DNA of 11,146 nt from Clostridiales bacterium. GTDB lineage: Bacteria > Bacillota > Clostridia > Lachnospirales > CAG-274. The notes under the pieces were generated by a model, which worked only from the letters and a program-made list of their open reading frames with translations, searched no databases and was not told where the DNA came from. The number at the start of each line of letters is the position of its first letter. The first letter of the stretch is position 1. Made by a program: the position numbers and the translations under genes. Location of the stretch: assembly GCA_021202835.1 (NCBI GenBank), contig JAJQCI010000357.1, forward strand, positions 1-11,146, written 5' to 3'. Positions 6,561 through 11,146 of this stretch are shown here, piece by piece.

Positions 6561-8231
6561 ATGAAAAGTGACAAAAGAGAGAAGGTGTATATTTTAGGTC
6601 ATAAAAATCCAGATTCAGACTCTGTATGTTCGGCTATAGCCTATGCAGAGCTGAAAAACAGTTTGGGAACGGGTACTGTATATGCGGCAGGGCGCTGCGG
6701 CGAGATTAACAGCGAAACAAGGTTTATTTTAAACTATTTCGGCGTTCCCGAGCCGGAATATGTTGAAAATGTAAGAACACAGATTGAGGATATTGAAATA
6801 GGCCGCAGTGAAGGCGTAAATTCTCTTATTTCTCTTAAAACGGCGTGGGAGATAATGAAAGAAAAGAATATAGTTACTCTGCCTGTTGTGAGAGAAGACA
6901 ACACCCTTGAAGGGCTTATAACAACTTCGGATATTGCCAAATCATATATGGATGTATATGACAGCAGAATTATCTCCGAAGCAAAGACACCCTACAGAAA
7001 TCTTGTTGAAATTTTAAAGGGAACCATGCTTGTGGGAGACATAGACGGCGTTATAACAAAGGGAAAGTTTATTATCGCCGCAGCCAACCCGGAGCTTATG
7101 GAGGACTATATAAGCGAGGGTGACACGGTTATATGCGGAAACAGGTTTGAAGCCCAGCTTTGCGCCGTTAAAATGAAAGCCGGCTGTATAATAGTCTGCT
7201 GTGAAAAAAGCCGAATTTCAAAGACAATTCAGCAGACTGCGGCGGAAAAGGGCTGTTGTGTTATTAAAACCGACTTTGATACATTTACGGCCGCAAGGCT
7301 TGTAAATCAAAGCATACCGATAGGTTTTTTCATGAAAACAACGGATATTGTCACATTTTCCCCCTGTGATTATCTGGATGAAATACGCTCCGTTATGGTA
7401 AAAAAGAGATACAGAAATTTTCCGGTTGTTTTGCGTTCGGGAGAGCTGGCCGGAATGATTTCAAGACGTAATTTAATCGGAGGCAGGTGTAAAAAGGTTA
7501 TACTGGTGGATCACAATGAAAAGCTTCAGGCCGTAGACGGGCTTGAACAGGCTGAAATTTTGGAGGTTATAGACCATCACAGAATAGCCGATGTGGAAAC
7601 GGTTCACCCGGTTCATTTCAGAAACCAGCCCTTCGGCGCTTCCGCAACCATAATAGCGCAGATTTATAAGGAAAACGGCATTAAAATTCCGCTTAAAACG
7701 GCAGGGATTCTCTGTTCTGCCATTCTTTCCGATACACTTGTTTTTTCTTCTCCCACATGTACATATACCGATATATTAACGGCACGGGAGCTGGCTGAAA
7801 CAGCAGGCATAGACATAAAAGAATATTCAAAGAAAATGTTTTCGGCAGGGACAAGCCTTGAAAATAAAACTGCCGAACAAATTTTTTATCAGGATTTCAA
7901 GATGTTTAACGCAGGAAATATAAGCTTTGGGGTAGGGCAGTTTAATATCATGGGAACGGAGGCTTTAGAGAGCCTTTCTGTTAAAATTTATGAGCATATG
8001 AAAAAGGAACTGGTTTTCAGAAGGGCCGATATGATGTTTTTTATGCTTACAAATATAGAGGATAAATCTTCTTATGTAATTTTCTGCGGCAAAAACGCAT
8101 ATTCTTACTTAAACAATATTTTCAATAAGCCAGAAACCGATTTTATGATACATATTCCCAAGCTTGTTTCAAGAAAAAAACAGTTTATACCGGCAATGAT
8201 AACAGCTCTTCACACTGAAGCGAGCATATAA
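6561..8231 (+). CDS. ppaC: Manganese-dependent inorganic pyrophosphatase with CBS-DRTGG regulatory insert
   Basis: This 556-residue family II pyrophosphatase hydrolyses pyrophosphate to two phosphates in the cytoplasm, driving biosynthesis forward. Catalytic DHH-family motifs are intact: GHKNPDSDS (13-21), SDT (390-392), VDHN (316-319) and IDHHR (337-341). The DHHA2 substrate-binding motif SRKKQ is at 537-541. The regulatory insert holds CBS1 (about 88-131), a DRTGG domain (about 140-250) and CBS2 (about 256-308). In characterised clostridial relatives such inserts bind adenine nucleotides and diadenosine polyphosphates and so adjust activity. Length is normal for the CBS-DRTGG type, against about 310 for enzymes without it. 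GAGGAG at 6547-6552 fixes the start. It lies 25 nt after the regulator with no visible promoter between them, so co-transcription is plausible although no functional link is evident. Confidence 0.93.
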   Translation: MKSDKREKVYILGHKNPDSDSVCSAIAYAELKNSLGTGTVYAAGRCGEINSETRFILNYFGVPEPEYVENVRTQIEDIEIGRSEGVNSLISLKTAWEIMKEKNIVTLPVVREDNTLEGLITTSDIAKSYMDVYDSRIISEAKTPYRNLVEILKGTMLVGDIDGVITKGKFIIAAANPELMEDYISEGDTVICGNRFEAQLCAVKMKAGCIIVCCEKSRISKTIQQTAAEKGCCVIKTDFDTFTAARLVNQSIPIGFFMKTTDIVTFSPCDYLDEIRSVMVKKRYRNFPVVLRSGELAGMISRRNLIGGRCKKVILVDHNEKLQAVDGLEQAEILEVIDHHRIADVETVHPVHFRNQPFGASATIIAQIYKENGIKIPLKTAGILCSAILSDTLVFSSPTCTYTDILTARELAETAGIDIKEYSKKMFSAGTSLENKTAEQIFYQDFKMFNAGNISFGVGQFNIMGTEALESLSVKIYEHMKKELVFRRADMMFFMLTNIEDKSSYVIFCGKNAYSYLNNIFNKPETDFMIHIPKLVSRKKQFIPAMITALHTEASI

Positions 8232-8332
8232 CTGCCGGGTTAAAAGAAACTCCTGCCAGTTTGAAAGCGGCTGCAGTTTAATATTATAACTGTTCTTCGG
8301 CGGAAACGGGTGTTTTTTCCGTATACTTTTGG

Positions 8333-8372
8333 CAGCAGTTCAATCGTGCAGGGCACGGCTGAACTGTTACTG
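8333..8372 (-). repeat. Palindromic interspersed repeat, copy 2 (short, inverted)
   Basis: A compact hairpin: 8335-8349 pairs with 8353-8367 around a 3-nt AGG loop, with G-U pairs and one mismatch. Read on the - strand, 8353-8370 is the exact 18-nt core GTAACAGTTCAGCCGTGC. The - strand identity with copy 1 extends on to the shared CCTGC (8348-8352). It looks like a copy whose interior has been lost. It stands in the 262-nt space between the pyrophosphatase gene and rex. The rest of that space holds only weak hairpins (for example 8301-8321) and the rex promoter. Confidence 0.82.
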
Positions 8373-8409
8373 CTTTTGTGAGTTTGTCACCGAATAGTAT
8401 GTTATTTTA

Positions 8410-8438
8410 TTGACAAAGTTTTAAATATATTGTATAAT
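8410..8438 (+). promoter_or_regulatory. Sigma-A promoter of rex
   Basis: TTGACA (8410-8415) and TATAAT (8433-8438) are both perfect consensus boxes with a 17-nt spacer. The predicted start near 8445 leaves a short leader of about 50 nt to the rex start codon at 8494. No convincing Rex operator of the TTGTGAA-N4-TTCACAA or TTGTTAA-N4-TTAACAA form overlaps it, so autoregulation is not shown. Confidence 0.82.
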
Positions 8439-8493
8439 TTACTTTACAGATACACGACGTGATTTAATAAATAATGAAGGGTGACGGAAATAT

Positions 8494-9135
8494 ATGGAAA
8501 AGAATATCTCATCGGCCGTTATTAAAAGGCTTCCCAGATATTACAGGTATTTAGGCAGTCTTTTGGACAATGGCATAACACGGATTTCCTCAAAGGATTT
8601 AAGCAAAAGAATGCATCTTACCGCCTCCCAAATACGTCAGGACCTTAACAATTTCGGAGGCTTCGGCCAGCAGGGCTACGGCTATAATGTTGAGCTTCTT
8701 TACGGAGAAATAAGAAAAATTTTAGGTCTTGACAAAACCTACAATATGATTATTATAGGCGCCGGAAATATAGGTCAGGCTCTTCTTAACTATATAAATT
8801 ATCAAAAAAGAGGTTATAACTTTGTAGGAGTTTTTGACAAAAACCCTAAGATTATAGGCTTAAGCATAAGAGGCATAGAAATAAGAGACGTGGATACACT
8901 TGATGCATTTTTGAAGTCGGAAAAGGTTGATATAGCCGTTTTAACTCTCCCGGGAAACAATGCAGAGCCTATTGTAGAAACAATTGTCGAAAACGGCGTT
9001 AAGGGTATTTGGAATTTTTCACATCTTCCCATAAAAACTCCGGAGGACGTTGTTATAGAAAATGTTCACCTAACCGACAGCCTTATGACCCTTACATATA
9101 AGCTGACTGAGCATGAGGCCTCAAAAAAGGAATGA
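8494..9135 (+). CDS. rex: Redox-sensing transcriptional repressor Rex
   Basis: This 213-residue protein is the NADH/NAD+ sensor that represses fermentation and respiration genes when NAD+ is high and leaves DNA when NADH binds. The N-terminal winged helix (about 5-80) includes the characteristic SSKDLSKRMHLTASQIRQDLNNFGGFGQQGYGY. The Rossmann domain carries GAGNIG (89-94) and Asp115 in GVFD, the residue expected to contact the NADH ribose. The family stretch GVKGIWNFSHLPI (168-180) and a C-terminal dimer-swapping helix (about 192-207) are present. Length is typical (210-215). AGGGTG at 8478-8483 lies upstream of ATG 8494. It has its own promoter and shares a transcript with the DNA-repair gene that follows. 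Its targets are not visible in this window. Confidence 0.95.
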   Translation: MEKNISSAVIKRLPRYYRYLGSLLDNGITRISSKDLSKRMHLTASQIRQDLNNFGGFGQQGYGYNVELLYGEIRKILGLDKTYNMIIIGAGNIGQALLNYINYQKRGYNFVGVFDKNPKIIGLSIRGIEIRDVDTLDAFLKSEKVDIAVLTLPGNNAEPIVETIVENGVKGIWNFSHLPIKTPEDVVIENVHLTDSLMTLTYKLTEHEASKKE

Positions 9136-9138
9136 GAA

Positions 9139-9654
9139 ATGAAATACTTTCGTAAATATAAATCTCCCGTAGGCGAGCTTACTCTTATATCAGACGGCAG
9201 GGCTCTTACAGGGCTGGATTTCGAAAATACACCTTTCAGGCAGGATACCTCCGAAATGGAATATGCCGATTTGCCCGTTTTCAGAGAAACGGCTTTTTGG
9301 CTTGACACATATTTCAGAGGAGAAAATCCCGGCTTTACACCAACTCTTTTGCCGAAAGGAACGGCCTTTCGTCTTAGTGTTTGGGAACAGCTTAAGAAAA
9401 TTCCCTACGGAGAAACAACCACCTACGGAGCTGTTGCAAAAAAAGCGGCAGAGGAGAGGGGAACGGAAAGAATGTCCGCTCAGGCCGTCGGCGGTGCTGT
9501 GGGGCATAACCCCATAGGCATAATTATACCCTGTCACAGGGTTATGGGCGCAGGAGGAAATCTGACGGGCTTTTCAGCCGGAATAGAGGTTAAAATATTT
9601 CTTTTGAAGCTTGAAGGGGCCTATAAAGAAAGCTTTCACCTGCCCAAGGGGTGA
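9139..9654 (+). CDS. ogt: Methylated-DNA-[protein]-cysteine S-methyltransferase
   Basis: This 171-residue suicide repair protein transfers the alkyl group from O6-methylguanine in DNA to its own cysteine. The active site PCHRV (131-135) with Cys132 is intact. The DNA-binding helix-turn-helix precedes it (YGAVAKKA at 96-103, then RMSAQAVGGAVGHNP at 111-125), and NLTGFSAGIEVKIFLLKLEG follows (141-160), as in Ogt/Ada-C proteins. The N-terminal ribonuclease-H-like domain spans about 1-72. Length fits Ogt (about 165-175) and there is no Ada regulatory domain. It starts 3 nt after the rex stop, with its binding site (AAAAAAGGA, 9123-9131) inside the end of rex. That implies translation from the rex transcript and tight coupling. 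The symbol ogt is by family type. Confidence 0.92.
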   Translation: MKYFRKYKSPVGELTLISDGRALTGLDFENTPFRQDTSEMEYADLPVFRETAFWLDTYFRGENPGFTPTLLPKGTAFRLSVWEQLKKIPYGETTTYGAVAKKAAEERGTERMSAQAVGGAVGHNPIGIIIPCHRVMGAGGNLTGFSAGIEVKIFLLKLEGAYKESFHLPKG

Positions 9655-9668
9655 CGGAGGCGTTTAAA

Positions 9669-9760
9669 CAGTAACAGTTCAGCCGTGCGTTTTGCATGAG
9701 CGGAGTGCCAACAGCTCGCAGAGTGTCTCTGCTGCGCAGCCGGTACGGCTGAACTGCTGC
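9669..9760 (+). repeat. Palindromic interspersed repeat, copy 3
   Basis: The 12-bp terminal stem pairs 9675-9686 with 9745-9756. The left arm holds the exact 18-nt core GTAACAGTTCAGCCGTGC (9671-9688). The interior has its own nested stem, GCAGAG (9718-9723) with CTCTGC (9727-9732) around TGT, extendable to GTGCC (9705-9709) with GGTAC (9742-9746), the latter competing with the terminal stem. Its span is nearly the same as copy 1 although the interiors differ. It lies 14 nt after the ogt stop, and a T7 run begins 13 nt past the stem. Confidence 0.85.
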
Positions 9761-9775
9761 TTTAAATATTTTTTT
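9675..9775 (+). terminator. Possible terminator after rex-ogt
   Basis: The stem of repeat copy 3 is followed by TTTAAATATTTTTTT, with a T7 run at 9769-9775. The 12-nt gap between stem and T-run is longer than in a standard intrinsic terminator, so efficiency is doubtful. The position, between ogt and a separate downstream promoter, is where a terminator is expected. Confidence 0.35.
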
Positions 9776-9793
9776 AAAATTTTCTTAAATCAG

Positions 9794-9822
9794 TTGACTA
9801 TTTCTTAAAAATATACTATAGT
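9794..9822 (+). promoter_or_regulatory. Sigma-A promoter of the nitronate monooxygenase-ridA unit
   Basis: TTGACT (9794-9799) and TATAGT (9817-9822) are each one base from consensus, with a 17-nt spacer. The predicted start near 9829 gives a leader of about 60 nt to the ribosome binding site GGAG (9878-9881) and ATG 9890. The promoter looks functional even though the gene it serves is interrupted. Confidence 0.68.
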
Positions 9823-9889
9823 AGTATTAGAAAAATTTTGACTGCAAACAGATTGAGATTGAATATATTTTATTTACGGAGAGATATGA

Positions 9890-9934
9890 ATGGAATTGAA
9901 ACCACTTAAAATCGGAGATATAGAAGTAAAATAA
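9890..9934 (+). pseudogene. 5' end of nitronate monooxygenase-like gene, closed by in-frame TAA
   Basis: ATG 9890 follows GGAG (9878-9881) by 8 nt and encodes MELKPLKIGDIEVK, then TAA at 9932-9934. The codons that continue in the same frame give PIV and then KGGMGIG. In intact relatives the segment reads like KIGD followed by PI(I/V)QGGMG without a break, so this is the true N-terminus of the downstream enzyme. The stop is one substitution from TTA (Leu) or CAA (Gln). It may be a nonsense mutation, a sequencing error, or a tiny upstream frame allowing reinitiation. Confidence 0.7.
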
Positions 9935-9940
9935 CCTATT

Positions 9941-10954
9941 GTGAAGGGGGGCATGGGCATAGGCATAAGTCTTTCCTCTCTTGCCGCCGCAGTTACCAAC
10001 GAGGGCGGACTCGGTGTGATTTCAGCCGCCCAGCCCGGTTTTATGGAAGAGGATTTTTACACAAACACAAACGAAGCCAATATGAGGGCGCTGACATATC
10101 ACATTAAAAGAGCCAAGGAGCTTTCCAACGGAGGTGTAATAGGCATTAACCTTATGGTAGCTTCTAAGCAGTATGATATGTATGTTGACTGCATCATAAA
10201 AAGCGGAGCCGATCTTATTATATCGGGGGCCGGCCTTCCTCTTGACCTGCCTAAATATGCCGCAGGGTCTGATATAAAGCTTTGCCCTATTGTTTCGTCG
10301 GCAAAGGCGGCAAATGTTATTTTGACTCGCTGGATGAAGAAATATAAAAGACTGCCTGATATGATAGTTATCGAAGGCCCCAAGGCCGGCGGCCATTTGG
10401 GCTTTAAGCCTGCCGAGCTTGAAACAATCACACCGGCCGATATGGATATAGAAATAGGCAAAATTCTCGAAATAAGAGATAGGTTTTCAAAGCAGTATGA
10501 CAAAACAATACCCGTTATTTTCGGCGGCGGTGTTTTCGACCGTGCCGATATTGACCACTGTCTGTCTTTGGGGCTTGATGGTGTTCAGATGGCTACAAGG
10601 TTTGTTGCAACGGAGGAATGTGACGCAAGCCCTGCCTTTAAACAGGCTTATATAAATGCTAAGGCCGGCGACGCCAAAATCGTCAAATCTCCTGTGGGTA
10701 TGCCCGGACGGGCCATAAACAATGTCTTTGTTCAGAACACCGAAAGCGGAAACGGCCCCAAGGTAACAAGGTGTTTTAACTGTTTAAACCACTGTGACCC
10801 CAGAACCACCCCTTATTGTATCTCTCTTGCCCTTTTTAATGCTGCAAAGGGCGACCTTGACAACGGCCTTATTTTCTGCGGTGAAAATGTTGACAAAATA
10901 GTCAAAATAACCACTGTTCACGAAATCTTCGAAGAGCTTATAAAGGAGCAGTAA
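9941..10954 (+). CDS. Nitronate monooxygenase/2-nitropropane dioxygenase-like flavoprotein, N-terminus interrupted
   Basis: From GTG 9941 this frame gives 337 residues of an FMN-dependent TIM-barrel enzyme of the NMO/NPD family, which also includes the enoyl-ACP reductase FabK. Members oxidise alkyl nitronates, but many are uncharacterised. Visible features are GGMGIGISLSSLA (3-15), the likely catalytic His152 in KAGGHLGF, the FMN phosphate-binding region IPVIFGGGVFD (190-200), and GLDGVQMATRFVATEEC (211-227). A C-terminal cysteine set, Cys278, Cys281, Cys285 and Cys293 in CFNCLNHCDPRTTPYC, suggests a metal or Fe-S site. GTG 9941 has no ribosome binding site. The real start is ATG 9890, separated by an in-frame TAA. 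With that codon read as sense the protein would be 354 residues, about normal. Start by reinitiation at GTG 9941 or ATG 9953 is possible, otherwise this is a pseudogene. The remainder shows no other lesion. Confidence 0.8.
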   Translation: MKGGMGIGISLSSLAAAVTNEGGLGVISAAQPGFMEEDFYTNTNEANMRALTYHIKRAKELSNGGVIGINLMVASKQYDMYVDCIIKSGADLIISGAGLPLDLPKYAAGSDIKLCPIVSSAKAANVILTRWMKKYKRLPDMIVIEGPKAGGHLGFKPAELETITPADMDIEIGKILEIRDRFSKQYDKTIPVIFGGGVFDRADIDHCLSLGLDGVQMATRFVATEECDASPAFKQAYINAKAGDAKIVKSPVGMPGRAINNVFVQNTESGNGPKVTRCFNCLNHCDPRTTPYCISLALFNAAKGDLDNGLIFCGENVDKIVKITTVHEIFEELIKEQ

Positions 10955-10957
10955 TAA

Positions 10958-11146
10958 ATGAAAAAAATAATTTCAACCGACAAGGCTCCTGCCGCCATAG
11001 GCCCTTATTCACAGGCTGTTCAGGCAGGGAACATAATATTTATATCCGGTCAAATAGCTTTAAACCCTGCCACAGGTGAGCTTTCCGGAAGCACTGCCCC
11101 CGAACAGGCAAAGCAGGTTTTCGAAAACATAAAGGCTGTTCTTGAA
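10958..11146 (+). CDS. ridA: RidA/YjgF family enamine/imine deaminase (partial)
   Basis: Only the first 63 residues are in the window and the frame runs off its end. The sequence MKKIISTDKAPAAIGPYSQAV and then IIFISGQIALNPATGEL is typical of RidA/UK114 proteins. These small trimeric enzymes hydrolyse reactive enamines and imines such as 2-aminoacrylate released by PLP enzymes. The conserved IGPYSQAV (14-21) and SGQIALNP (30-37) are present. The catalytic arginine lies beyond the window, so activity cannot be judged. AAAGGAG (10942-10948) sits 9 nt before ATG 10958, inside the end of the preceding gene, and only 3 nt separate the two. It is therefore co-transcribed with the nitronate monooxygenase-like gene. 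Residue pattern and spacing both support a complete, normal 5' end. Confidence 0.9.
   Translation, partial: MKKIISTDKAPAAIGPYSQAVQAGNIIFISGQIALNPATGELSGSTAPEQAKQVFENIKAVLE

Noticed and set aside
5897..6574. 225-residue open frame on the - strand
   Set aside because: It is antisense to well-supported regulator coding sequence, has low-complexity Phe/Ser/Leu/Tyr-rich composition and no recognisable domain.
8301..8321. CGGAAA/TTTCCG hairpin as terminator of the pyrophosphatase gene
   Set aside because: The stem is only 6 bp around a 9-nt loop and is followed by a short, broken T stretch.
8376..8391. TTGTGAGTTTGTCACC as a Rex operator upstream of rex
   Set aside because: The GTGA and TCAC halves are 5 nt apart rather than the 6 of the Rex consensus, and the outer bases do not match.
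9932..9934. Recoded codon (selenocysteine, pyrrolysine or altered genetic code)
   Set aside because: The codon is TAA, while those recodings use TGA or TAG. Several other genes here end at TAA normally.

Overview
The window looks like a chromosomal segment of an anaerobic Clostridia-type Bacillota. The signs are moderately low GC by eye, textbook sigma-A promoters (TTGACA-17-TATAAT, twice exact), strong AGGAGG-type ribosome binding sites, the redox repressor Rex, a CBS-DRTGG family II pyrophosphatase and galactitol-family PTS genes. I cannot name the genus. Every gene I support lies on the + strand.

Region 1 (about 126-4355) is a sugar-alcohol PTS operon. A consensus promoter and a short leader with an inverted repeat precede a class II (FucA-type) aldolase, a zinc-dependent polyol-phosphate dehydrogenase, and galactitol-family EIIB, EIIC and EIIA. 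The simplest reading is uptake and phosphorylation of a hexitol or pentitol, oxidation to a ketose phosphate, and aldolase cleavage to dihydroxyacetone phosphate plus an aldehyde. No second sugar kinase is present. The substrate is not determined by the sequence.

Region 2 (4416-6535) encodes a LicR/MtlR-type activator with HTH, Mga-type HTH, PRD, EIIB-like and EIIA-like modules. In this sequence it is split into two reading frames by a one-base excess at an A7 tract (4698-4704). Region 3 (6561-8231) is a full-length CBS-DRTGG inorganic pyrophosphatase.

Region 4 (8410-9654) has its own consensus promoter and encodes Rex and, 3 nt later, a methylated-DNA-protein cysteine methyltransferase. Region 5 (9794 to the end) has another promoter, a nitronate monooxygenase-like FMN enzyme whose N-terminal coding sequence is interrupted by an in-frame TAA (9932-9934), and the start of a RidA-family gene cut by the window edge.

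Three intergenic spaces (3784-3874, 8333-8372 and 9669-9760) carry copies of one palindromic repeat with an exact 18-nt shared core. It is the least explained structure in the window. I found no CRISPR array, tRNA, rRNA, transposase or phage gene. No gene-free stretch exceeds 300 bases.
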